Source: Bugulina stolonifera
Taxonomy: Eukaryota; Bryozoa; Gymnolaemata; Cheilostomatida; Bugulidae
DNA: 64,000 nucleotides
Reading direction: 5' to 3'
NCBI GenBank assembly: GCA_935421135.1
Contig: OW285191.1
Coordinates: 3,697,219-3,761,218, forward strand
How positions within the stretch are numbered: position 1 is the first letter of the stretch; each line of letters opens with the position of its first letter. This document shows, piece by piece, positions 47,177 through 58,413 of the stretch. Both the position numbers and the translations under genes were made by a program. The notes below the pieces were generated by a model. It saw nothing but the letters and a program-made list of their open reading frames with translations, searched no databases and had not been told where the DNA came from.

Positions 47177-47730
47177 CATCAATTTTGCTAAAATAGGATG
47201 AACAATATTATTTTGCAAATATTGAACAGTGCGACAGTAATAGTAATCAATTAGCTGATCAGTGGGAACACAGCTGCCAACGAACAATCATGAATGTGAA
47301 TACATACATGCATGGGCAAATTATCATACTGGCGCCAGGGTCTCGGGACCCCCCTTTCCTAGTCTCAGTAAAATAAAGTTAATCATCAATGCGGTTCCCT
47401 GGTAAAAGCCAAACACAAAATTTTAGCTAGTCACCGATACACAAAGCAAGTCTGCAGTTAATATAATATAGACTACAAACCTTAACACTGACTATCAATT
47501 TTAGCGCTGGGCGTGCAGCTGTTCTTCTCTAATAACTTAAGTTCAGTAGGCTAATTTGCAGCACAAATACCCAGCAGTGGCTTTATTTCCTGCCAGTCTT
47601 TTGGGCTTAGTTGAACAGATGGAACTTGAGCCCAGATCAAAGAAAGCTAAGCAAGCTGTGCTTATTCAGCTCTTTATGTAAGTGTGATTCCCTATTAAAT
47701 AAATTTTACTAATCTTATTATAATAATAGT

Positions 47731-48034
47731 ATTAGAGGTTGCTTGGGCAGAAATCTGCTGGCTATTCATTTTGAATTTTATTTTTATCATCTCTTTTTAT
47801 TTTACCTGAAAGAATTGATTAAAATTAGATTTAAGAAGTAGATGTGTGGATAATAATGATGGGACAGGCCTGTGCCTTCAACAGGTGGCAACTATGCTAA
47901 TATTACAATAATCATTATTGTCCATACATCTACTTTTCAAATTTCATTTTAATTTATTTTTTCGATTAAAATGATAAAAAATTAAATTCAAAATAAATAG
48001 CCAGCAGCTTTTATCTGCACAAGTAGCCTCTAAT
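47731..48034. mobile_element. 304-bp foldback element with about 125-bp arms
   Basis: ATTAGAGGTTGCTTGGGCAG at the left pairs with the complement of CTGCACAAGTAGCCTCTAAT at the right; the arms continue to about 47860 and 47905 with mismatches. The unique centre includes GGGACAGGCCTGTGCC. No coding content. Confidence 0.75.
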
Positions 48035-49215
48035 GCCAGGTTAAGGCTTGTACAGCCCTATTTATTAATTTAATGTTACATGTATATAGATTTTGTAGGA
48101 CCTAACTTATAAGCTGTTGAACAAACTAACTGTCGTGTAAAAACTTGTTTATCTTCATGGAATTACAATCATTTCATCCTGTAGGTTCAACTAAAGATGT
48201 GAGCACAGCACAGATGTTGGAGTAGTTGTCGTGGCATTGAAAACATCCAGAGAAGATGACAAGAGTATTATCGAATGGCATAGTTGCTATGCTTCTAACC
48301 ATATGTAGACTATTTTGTAAATGATTTAGTAAGGAGATTATAAGCATCCCCTGAGCTCGTGAAAGGCGGTTGTACTACATTACGGGGCGGGGTTTGCCGG
48401 GGTCTGGTGCCGGGGTGACTCAAATTTGATCAAAATTTAATGAAAATAATTTATTTCAATTAAATTCAATAAATAGAAGTGTATTTATTATATTTAAACT
48501 CACCTAGTCATCAAACAGACAAAAGTGATTGCTTCACCGAAATTGGTAGGAGTATTGGACTAGTCGACCGCTGACGATCGTTATTAAAGAAATACCGGCC
48601 GCAACAATCTTGGGTCTACAAAGTACTGGCCACCAGATAATTTGACCTATTGGTTTCTTCATTGAGATTGTGTAGACAACTTCATAGTATCATCACTTAA
48701 TTTATGTAATCTGGCACTGCATTGTATAAATATAACATGGATTTCCAAACACCCAATGTTGACCTGTGCACATCAATATGAGATCATACGGTACAACTGA
48801 GAGGTGATTACCAACTTCGTACTTATTCAGTATCTAGTTGGGTGGGGGGGGGGGAGAGGGGATGCTTAGAACTATGGATTGATTTGAGGGAAATTAAACC
48901 CATCAGGAGTATCCTAGTCAGAACAGGATTCAGACACATGTATCAAAACACACTTTACTATTGATACAGGATGTTAATATAGAACAACGTGTAGTTATTA
49001 ATATAAGGCATATGGTGAAGGGGGTAAATAATTATTGCTATATGTGCATGAATATGGAATATACAATAGAACGCATTGGGTTGGCAATACAAGCGTGCTG
49101 TGTAATATCTTATCCAGCAATGGTACACAACTCACGTGTTATCTATACTAGTAATCAGCATATCATAGTTTGGCTATGTGATAACACTGCATTATATGTT
49201 CATCTGTCTTTGACA
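48035..49215. other. Noncoding DNA
   Basis: No gene was recognised. A G run lies at 48843-48853. Overlapping plus-strand ORFs at 48961-49278 run into the antisense of a fucosyltransferase exon and are not credible. Confidence 0.45.
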
Positions 49216-51481
49216 TTACGTCTTGCTACATGGCATACCGTAATATTTACAGTATTTACTTCTATCTGTCACATCTAAGCATTGTGATTGGTTGAAATAA
49301 TCACTGATTTTGTTATACACTTTCTGGGGTTTCTGGTGGACCAGAGTACAGTATGGACATAAGCTGTGAGCTCCAGATTCTGTAAACAGAAACAATAGTA
49401 TCGTCTCTATTTTCTCTCTCATCAGAGAAGAAAAAATCCCTACGGGGTGCTGCACGAACAGAAATATATTGTGTTCTACTCCTATGCACTGGCTTCCGAC
49501 GCTTTGTGCTACTACGAAGCAGATTTTGGTCGTAGTTATCTGCTCTATTCGACATGAACTTGTGTATGCTTCGTAGTGAACACTGGAGTTATCTGTTCAA
49601 TAGTATCATCTGCTTCGTGGTCAAGCAAAATAGCCTAAGCGTTTTAGATTTTTACTTTACTTATGCACTGGAAGGAATCGCGCACATCTACTATCTGCAT
49701 GAAAGGAGGGTCAAAATCAGAGTCAGGTTAAAGGCAGACAGCTCAACAAATCCTGGTCAATTATAAGAGACAGGAAGCTTTGGAGTACTGGGCAGTTTTG
49801 ATTTACATTTGCATTCAGGTTTCTTGCCGATTTCAAAACAAAACTGGATGAGTGACAATGACGGCTGCAGTTAAGTCTGCATTCCAAGGATAGTATTGAA
49901 ATATGAAGATTGAAAGAAGCATAGCATGAGTTCACACATTCCCGACACCAGCCATTATCGAGAGTGGGTGTGCTAAGTGGTCAGGCGCGGTTTGAACTTT
50001 GAAACTGAATCGAATTTTAACACTTCACGGTTTTTGAACAGAAAGAAAAAATAACTGAAAAACTAGATGATACCGACAAACTGTGCAGCACTACTTGGGA
50101 GCCTATTAGATCTCAGACATGACATATGTAGTAGAGCTTTAGAACTGCTCATTTCAGTGACTTGTCAGAGAGTCTGTAAGTTTACCTGGCTCTTGCATCT
50201 ACAGCTGGTAAAACTCTTATAGCTGTTTGTACTTTTTTTACTGATGTGTACCAACAGTGGACACTTGGTAAAGTGCTCACTACACGTCTATGTCTAATTA
50301 ACAGCACCCAATAATGAGATGAGCATCACATGTGTATGGATTAAGAGTAGACATCACTCACCATCTTTTCTACCATGCAGTTCATACTCATTCCTCCACT
50401 GAAGGTAGTAATTAAATGCTTCTTCATGTTCCACAACGTATTTTAGATGCTCAGCCAGATGTTTTGGTGATGTAAAGTTCTTAACATGAATATAGCTATT
50501 TGGTGGAGCAATACGTTCATATTCTCGCATATCCAGGCCTCCCATAACTATCGGAATCACCAAATCTGGTCCACGCAGAATTTTCCATAGTTTTTCAGTT
50601 ATATAATCTTTACACAGACTGTTTTCAAAGGCTAAGTAGAAATGAAAATTGGAGAGAGGTGGTTGTTGATTCTTCGGTTTCTGTGATATAATATTTGGTG
50701 CTATTTTTCCTATTTGTGATTTACAAGTTGACCGTTTCGTAAATATTTGGAGATTCATCCACTTAGACAGTTCAACTGCATACAGTACCCTGGCACTAGT
50801 GGCTCTAAATATTCCTCGAGTAGCACACTTTGATACAAACCACGCTGCTGTAGGAGGAGATGTGTCTGGGGATTTCCTCTCTATAGCAAAGTTTCGAAAT
50901 GTCTTCTTAGTGAACTTTGTGATGTTACATATATGTATACCCGGTATATCTCCGTCTGGTTTAAATGTATGTGTATAGTTGAAGTATCCATTCCATTTTC
51001 TCATATCTGTTGTTTGACTTCTCTGAGATTCTCCAGTCTTCATAATCCACAACTGATCTGAAAGCTTTTGAGGAGGACTTTTGGAGAGTTTCCAAGCAAG
51101 GAAAATTGCTAAATTTGTCTTCTTACTTGGTATATGGTGTTCACTTACAGAAAAAGAGCAGGTGTACAATCCGTTACACAGGATGGTTTTAGGAGGAGGG
51201 GACTGTGGTTTGTACATGAATTCTATGTGGCGAGTCAGGTTTGTGATCAACGAGTGAGGCTCATTAGTTTTAACTACTTTGGGAGCTACAGTCGAAACAA
51301 GATTAGTAGCAGCTGCACTAAATTCTCTCTTGACGTCCGTTGTTGAAATTTCTTTGTTCACACTGATGTTAGAAACCCTATACCATTTATTATTGCTATA
51401 TCCAACTATGCAAATTAAAGTAATGCAAATAACAGATATGACACCTGCAGTGAAATATCGCATAAACAACCGATGATGCAT
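49216..51481 (-). CDS. Alpha-1,3-fucosyltransferase-like protein (GT10), gene 3 (inverted)
   Basis: Exons 51481-50362 and 49379-49216 (427 residues) with the same phase-1 intron as genes 1 and 2 (982 bp here). Membrane anchor about residues 8-27 (FTAGVISVICITLICIVGY), a shorter stem, then FNYTHTFKPDGDIPG, WFVSKCATRGIFRA (two or three changes against the other copies), FYLAFENSLCKDYITEKLW and VIPIVMGG. The tail exon ends GMPCSKT and keeps the cysteines. It is the only copy on the minus strand. The frame is intact; it is probably a Golgi fucosyltransferase of unknown acceptor. Confidence 0.87.
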
Positions 51482-51568
51482 TGTGCAAACTTTATAGATA
51501 AAGTCCTTTTAAATTTTGGAAAAACACATTTCACTGTTTCACAGATGCTAGAAATTTGTAGCAGTTAC

Positions 51569-51627
51569 CGTTGATGCAGCAGGAACAAAGATTCGAATCT
51601 GAGGTCGGAGCTGTTTAATCCAGTCTT
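51569..51627 (-). other. Predicted noncoding leader exon of fucosyltransferase gene 3
   Basis: The minus strand has TGGATTAAACAGCTCCGACC...CATCAACG followed by donor GTAACTG. An acceptor AG lies at 51491-51490, eight bases before the ATG. It is equivalent to the leaders of genes 1 and 2. Confidence 0.5.
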
Positions 51628-52716
51628 TTAGTTATAGTAACTATCAAGTTGATGAAGGTATAAAGCTCGAAGTATATGTATACACCTTCTAAATGTACAC
51701 GGTTTTGCTTGTGTGTGCAAATGCAATGAAGTGAATAATAATACAAAATGTGTACACACACTGTTACATTATGTTCTTTTAAGCCTGTAGCCCGTTGTAT
51801 ATTTGCTTGTGTGTGCAAATACAATAAAATGAATAACAATACAAAATGTGTACACACATTGTTGTATTCTGTTCTTTTTAAGCCTGTAGTCTATTGTACA
51901 TACACAGAGCTGAACACCTTGAATGAATCAAATATTGATATTTTATTAAGAATAGCGTAGCCTTTCAACAATGCAAAATAATGTATAGTCACTTTGCATT
52001 GCAGTAAACCGCATAAGTGCTGCACATGTTGTAGCCATTTGTATTATTAAACATCCATTGCAACTCTCCCATAGTTATTTCAAGAGTAAATTATGAGAAG
52101 ACACTCCTTGCAGAAGTAAATCACATTAACACATTTACAATGCATGTTATGATATAAGGGAACACATAGGGAGGGAGGGGGGTTGCATTTGTGACCATAT
52201 GGCCGGTGTGCCAATCAGGCTTTGTGGCAAACAGTGCTGACTTTTAGTATTACTGGCCACCACTTTCTTTACTCGGAAATAACTGTATGATTGAAACATT
52301 GTTGGCCATTGACGAGAGATAGTGTAATTCTAGTTTTAGCAGCTCAGTGAAAAGGGAGAGGTAATTGCAAAAGACAACTATTTTTGTTCTGACGGTGACT
52401 AGAGGTGTAACCAGACTGCAAATTCAGATTTGAGACCAGATTTGTAACATTGGTTCATAAAAATTTCAAGAAATACCAAATTAAATTTTTGGATTAAAGC
52501 GATTTCCAGAACGTTTATGTTGTAATTCCCACTTTCTGTTTTTATATATCTAAGTATATGTCCTATTTGGTTGTGCTTTTATAGCTATGCTTATTGTGCT
52601 AGCTTTAAATAAGTGTTGTGCTAGGAGAGCTTACTGTCTACATAGGTCTATATAAATGTAATGTAATCCCTTACTGGAGAAGAATAATCGGTATCTGCTA
52701 ACATCTGCTTGTATAT
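51628..52716. other. Noncoding DNA with a tandem duplication
   Basis: About 51707-51895 consists of two copies (about 105 bp) of GCTTGTGTGTGCAAAT...TTTTAAGCCTGTAG. The rest shows no gene. Confidence 0.55.
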
Positions 52717-53359
52717 TGTGATGGTCATCATCTCAGACCTTATGCTACTTTATTATTTAGCCTCCTATATTTTTACCTATAGCTATAAAACAGCGTGTGT
52801 ATATCCATTTATGTAAACCCAAGTTCCGAACAAGTAATAAGACTGTTGTTATACTAATTTTTCATATATATATTTTATTGCGTCGTCTATAGCATTGTGC
52901 AGACAACTTCCCTTGCTGACACGGTTTATTTACATATTATACACATTTCGCAATCATTCACTAATTGTATTTCCGACGACTGATATTGCATCATTGTTAA
53001 GTCATTCTTTGCCGTTATGGCGTAATCTTTTATATGATTGGTCTCCGGCCCTCCGTCGGAACTACTTCTACCTCTTATTGGTGCGTCTAAAATCAAACAC
53101 AAGTATATAAGGTGTGCGATTTCTATTATACTTGGCATTATAATTCAGTCTAGTCTACTGCTGTAATCTTTACTCTTATACCTTTTTCTACATTGGAACT
53201 TTAAATATACTTTCTACCACGCTACCAAGAATCTGATCTAAGTTCTGCACAAGGTATGTTATAATAATATACAGCGACGGCCGTTGCCGAGTGTTCATAC
53301 GACTCTAGGGAGTTGTCGGGGAACACAGTGGGATACTTTCCTTACTAAAATCCATTACA
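52717..53359 (+). mobile_element. Solo LTR candidate
   Basis: TGTGATGG at the left and CCATTACA at the right form imperfect TG...CA ends; ATAT flanks both (52713-52716, 53360-53363). A TATATAAGG promoter-like element lies near 53104. The 643-bp sequence has no gene. Confidence 0.55.
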
Positions 53360-53635
53360 ATATTTGCATTTTAGAATTCAACAATTGTAATAACTACTCT
53401 TCATAATTATTAATGTGGCATGTGAATCTAAGTAGAGTGTGTATGTTGCACTTTTATTTTAGATATACATTGTATGATGCAATCAGCAGACACTTAATAT
53501 TCAACTAACTGTACAATAAAATCTAAGTAAGTGACACTGTCTGCCAGGAGAAGATAACTCTTACAGTAACTATACAAGTTTTTACTATAATTTGCATATC
53601 TTATCTCTACTTGATTGCCCGTTATGCTGATTATG

Positions 53636-53970
53636 TGACCCAGGCGCTCATGACTAGCACTAGGACCCAGCAGTCCAACCCTTTATCACAGCTATAGGTC
53701 CTACCCCTGCTAGTCCCAGCCTAGCTATAGGAGTAGCACTCCACCTCTGGGTCTTTCGCTGACTCTGAGGACTTTGATAGTCATCTCCCGGGCCTGGGAA
53801 TCCTTCCTAGTCACCCTACGCTCTCGTCATGTGTTTACAGGTTAGACCTGCTCTATCTCTAACCCTAGTCCCCTCTAGCTTGGTCAGTTGGTTCTGGCTT
53901 CCCATCCCCTGTACTCTGGCCTGTACGTTGTACGACTGCACTTCACCCTCAGCTAACCAGCCGGACCCAA
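53636..53970 (+). mobile_element. LTR-like fragment, family G copy 3
   Basis: CTAGGACCCAGCAGTCCAACC and CAGCTAACCAGCCGGACCC match parts of the copies at 45.4 and 37.2 kb. The 5' part is missing. Confidence 0.4.
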
Positions 53971-55207
53971 CAAATGCATTTCAATGTGAACAATTATAAT
54001 TCACAACATTATGTATCATAGGGAGTTATGTTCCCATTAATCAGCTAGCGCCCATGAGCAGAAATATTTTGAGTATAAATTACTGATACATCACATTCAA
54101 ATTGCATTGTGGGAGAAGAGTTGACTGAAATACAGCAATAGAGTTATAGCAACAGTAGCCAGTAGTGATAACCTACTCATACATGTGCTTTGACAATTAG
54201 GTGGCTTATAATTTCTTCATGTTTTAGATCTGTTACTGTGAGGAAGAAACTCCATAATCAACCCAAACCAGTCAAAACGCTGAATATTTTGTTGCATAGT
54301 AAGCCTACTTACCTAGAGCTAATCAAAAAGATCTGCCAGTGCAAGAGCAGATGATGTCATCTACCACAAATTGATCTCAAACAATGGCAGTCTACATGTA
54401 TGTCACTGACCCAGTTAACCTTGTTATAAAGCACAAGGAAAGGTTTTCACTCAATAACTTTTCTATTAACCAAGAGTTCATAAATTCCTTCTACACATGA
54501 TACTTAGCCACATACATGTATTATAGCCTATTCACCTTATTTCAATTTCAAACAGAGGTGAAGAGCAACTAGCAAGGAAACTTCTTACTTATTTGCAGCT
54601 ATAAATACACGCACAATAAGAAGACAGTTCCCTCATAATATAATATATAAAACATACAATATACATTTACAACATTATTGTATACAATTCCAATAGTTTT
54701 AGTCGCTACTCTGTAAATTATTTAGTTTTTCATATGCTTTGTATTATATACAATGTAATTATCTATTTTAATAAAGGATGAATAGAAGACTGTTGGCATT
54801 TAATATTAATACGGAATGCATTGTACATGTACATGTATTTATACATGTGCATACATGTACATGTATAAATACATGTACATGTATGCATACATGTACTACA
54901 TACATGTACTACATACATTTACTACATACATGTACTACATACATGTACTACATAAATGTACTACATACATGTACTACACATGTACTACATACATGTACTA
55001 CATGTACATGTACATACATGTACATACATCTATGTGTCTGTACATTGCATTACAGATTACACGGGTGCAATAGTGTAATTTGACAACTAGTAGGAGTTAT
55101 GTTTCTATTACTGAAATAATCCCACGAGTAAACAGCTGTTAGTATGAAAATCACATTGCATTATGGGAGAGTTGACAGTTGATTGAACATGCTTTAGTAG
55201 TTTTGTA
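53971..55207. repeat. hAT-MITE-related fragments with an ACATGTACTACAT repeat expansion
   Basis: Segments about 54000-54180 and 54680-55190 resemble the interior of the hAT MITEs (for example ATAAAGGATGAATAGAAGACTG). At about 54820-55030 the sequence is a run of TACATGTACTACA units and ACATGTACATGTA palindromes. The Cys/Thr/Tyr-rich ORFs here are artefacts. Confidence 0.6.
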
Positions 55208-56180
55208 TGGAGGTGGAACGAGACTTGAGATTTCTTGAGTCTCGTATCGACTTGCCTTGTCTCGAAAGTTGTCTCGAGATGGCAATTAGTATTCGAGACT
55301 GGTAAACAAATAGCAGCTAATAATTTTTATTTATAATAAATTATTAATTATAATACTAGCTAATTGCTAATCAACGATAAATCTATCAAATAGAAAATCA
55401 TTATTCAAATTATTTAGTAACACTACCTACATGTACATGTACATTCCCAGCACTGATTTTCTAGTAATAAAGTTAAGTTTAAAGTTTTTTTTTTAAATTA
55501 CCATACAGCATCACTCAGTGACAGGCACTGACGATGGAATTGATGGTACACATACAAGGCTGCAATGGCTGCGCCAAGGTTTTTCTCTCAGTTTGTAGGC
55601 AGGTCGGAGCACACCTGTGGTACAAAGACCCAGTAGCCAGTAGACGTCAGCGGGATTCGAACCCTGAACCTTCGAATCCCGCTGATGTCTACTGGCTACT
55701 GGGTCTTTGCAGCTAACGCTGAGCTACTAGTCGATCACTACAAGTCATACAGAATTACTAACGACTGTCAATCACCACTCCCACAATGCAATGTTTTGTC
55801 CTTACCAAAAGTTGTCTATTCGTGAGATTATTTCATTAAAGGAAACATAACTCCATACTAATTTGTCAAATTACATTTTATTTTTTTAGTACCCATGTAC
55901 AGTGTACATGCAATGTAGTGTACATGGAATACATGTGCAACATATTTCACAGCCTCCTGTTCACTTTTTATTGAAATGCATAATGATAAAATACATAGTT
56001 TACAGAGTAGCAATTGGAACTATTGGAGTTCCAACATGCATGCGCAGATATATATAAAATTCGGCAAATTCTTTAGAAAAATTCCTTTGAATCCTAAAAC
56101 CCAGTCCCGTCTCGAATTTTTTAGAAGTAGTGTCTCGAATCTCGTCTCGAATCCAAAAATGCTGTCTCGTTCCACCTCTA
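55208..56180. mobile_element. hAT-type MITE, copy 2 (inverted, with extra sequence)
   Basis: Ends TGGAGGTGGAACGAGAC and GTCTCGTTCCACCTCTA are flanked by 8-bp repeats GTTTTGTA/GTTCTGTA (one mismatch). The body is inverted relative to copies 1 and 3. It is longer (973 bp) because an insert containing a tRNA-like palindrome lies near 55500-55740. Confidence 0.78.
55623..55709. repeat. 39-bp-arm hairpin carrying B-box-like sequence
   Basis: CAAAGACCCAGTAGCCAGTA...GGGATTCGAA pairs with its complement ending at 55709. The minus strand then reads GTAGCTCAGCGTTAGCTGC (55738-55710, A-box-like), so this may be a rearranged tRNA-type SINE head. Confidence 0.6.
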
Positions 56181-56188
56181 GTTCTGTA

Positions 56189-56462
56189 TGTAGAGATTGA
56201 CTAGTATCTCAGCGCTAGCTGCACCTCTGTTACCAGGAAATCAATGCTGGAAATGTACATGTACATGTATATGTAGGTAGTATGACTAGCGTGGTGATTA
56301 GCAATGAATTATATTACAATTATTAATTTAAATGAAAAATAAATAAAAATTATTGTATGTTATGTGTTTTCCAGTCTAAAACATTAATTGCCATCTCAAG
56401 ACGACTTTCGAGACAAGACAATTCAAGACCTGACTCGAGATTTGCCGAGTCTCGTTCCACCT
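56189..56462. mobile_element. hAT-type MITE, truncated copy
   Basis: It matches the right part of copies 1 and 3 from ACTAGTATCTCAGCGCTAGC to CTCGTTCCACCTT; the left part is missing. Confidence 0.6.
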
Positions 56463-56818
56463 TTTTTTGTAATTCTCCAAAATAGACATACATGTACATG
56501 TTGTATGTACTTGGGTAAAACAGCATAGCTGTCGAAAGAGAAAGAAATAACTAAAATTAGCACAAATGGTTTCCAATTGTATTTTTTCCTCATACAAGAG
56601 GGGAAAGCTCACAAAGACTTCACAGGCTTAGGATTTGCCTCCACTTCAGAGTTGTATATTGTGAGAGTTGCGCAACAAAGGATTGCATTGGTCAAGCATT
56701 TCTTTCAGCTGTTTCAATTGGTTTTAAAAGGTCCAACATGGTGCACAATGTTCCGCCAGTAACGCAACTCTCACAATAAACGGCTTTGCTCAACTTTAAG
56801 GACACAAAGGGTAACGTC

Positions 56819-57542
56819 TAGAGGTGGAACGAGACAGCATTTTTGGATTCGAGACGAGATTCGAGACACGACTTCTAAAAAATTCAAGACGAGACGAGAC
56901 TGGGTTTTAGAATTCAATGGAATTTTCCTTAAAAGTTTGCCAAATTTTATATATTATCTGCATGTTAGAACTCCAATAGTTTCAATTGCTACTCTGTAAA
57001 CTCTGTATTTTATCATTATGCATTTCAATAAAAGATGAACAGGAGGCTGTGAAATATATTGCACATGTATTCCATGTACATTACATTGCATGTACATGGG
57101 TACTAATATAATAATGTAATTTGACAAATTAGTATGGAGTTATGTTTTCTTTAATGAAATAATCTCATGAGTAGACAACTTTTGGTGAGGACATAACATT
57201 GCATTATGGGAGTGGTGATTGACAGTCGTTAGTAATTCTGTATGAGTTGTTAGTGATCGACTAGTAGCTCAGCGTTAGCTGTAATGCTATTACTAGTAAA
57301 TCAGTGCTGGGAATGTGCATGTAGGTAGTATTGCTAAATAATTTGAATAATAATTTTCTATTTGATAGATTTATTGTTGATTAGCAATTAATTGTATTAT
57401 AATTATTAATTTACTATAAATAAAAATTATTAGCTGCTATTCGTTTTCCAGTCTCGAATACTAATTGCCATCTCGAGACGACTTTCGAGACAAGACAACT
57501 CGATACGAGACTCGAGCAATCTCGAGTCTCGTTCCACCTCCA
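56819..57542. mobile_element. hAT-type MITE, copy 3
   Basis: TAGAGGTGGAACGAGAC and GAGTCTCGTTCCACCTCCA are flanked by a perfect 8-bp duplication GTAACGTC (56811-56818, 57543-57550). The 724-bp body is close to copy 1. No transposase. Confidence 0.9.
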
Positions 57543-57596
57543 GTAACGTCATGCAATAACTATAATTCTGGTTCGTTCACAGTTCGACAAAGCTAA

Positions 57597-58410
57597 AGGA
57601 CTAGTCACACGAGCACGAAAGTGACAACGAAACGTGAAACGACAACTCCAACAAAATCGTTGAAGCTGAAACGTAGTTTCGTTGTCGTTTGCTCAGCTTC
57701 AAACTGTGTTGGATCGCCAATAATTCGTTGGACTGTGATTGGTCCGTGAAGCGAGTACTAACTAGCCTGTAATTGGTTATTGGAATTGGTTGAAATACAA
57801 GTAACCAGGGGAGGAAGGGAAGAATAGAATAGAATGTATAATCTAATAATGAATTGAAATGACTAGAGCGATAATGAAAAGAGATTGACAACAGTGATAA
57901 TGTAGCAAGTGATAAGCTATTAGAGATGATAGAACTTTCATACAAAACTTAATATTATAAGAAAGATGTAAAATAAAATTTGATGATGCTAGTTTGGAAG
58001 GATGCTAGTTTGGAAGGCGGTGAAATGAAAGTGATCATAAATAAACCACTCTGTGTAGCTTATTTGGTTGCCGAAATGAAAACTATGTAAAATGAAACTC
58101 ATTCCGAAAGGAGAATGTAAAAATAGAGCCTTCTATTTAATATGCAGATTAGCTCAGTAGATTATAATTAATAAATCTGGAAAAGAGTCTTGGTCTTCTG
58201 CAACTACAATCATGTACACAATAGCGGAAGTTGTCTTGTTATTTTTTCATAACAGGACCGCATAGAACGTAACGCTTGATTTTATTGACCTCAGTCACCG
58301 AAAAAATTTCTTATCGTCGGCTGTGTGACCAGCCTGTCGTTTCAGTGGGAATAAGTTGGAGTTGTCGTTTCACGTTTCATTGGCACTTTCGTGCCCATGT
58401 GACTAGTCCT
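57597..58410. mobile_element. PIF/Harbinger-like MITE
   Basis: Inverted ends of about 55 bp begin AGGACTAGTCACACGAGCAC and end with the complement ...GTGACTAGTCCT; TAA flanks both sides (57594-57596, 58411-58413). A 3-bp TWA duplication is typical of PIF/Harbinger. The 814-bp interior has no transposase. Confidence 0.75.
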
Positions 58411-58413
58411 TAA

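Noticed and set aside
48961..49278. Plus-strand ORF of 105 codons
   Set aside because: Its 3' part is antisense to a fucosyltransferase tail exon and it shows no family features.
54778..55083. Cys/Thr/Tyr-rich ORFs
   Set aside because: Translation of ACATGTACTACA tandem repeats.
57601..57945. Minus-strand ORF of 114 codons
   Set aside because: It begins in and spans the inverted end of a MITE and is Ser/Leu-rich with no domain.
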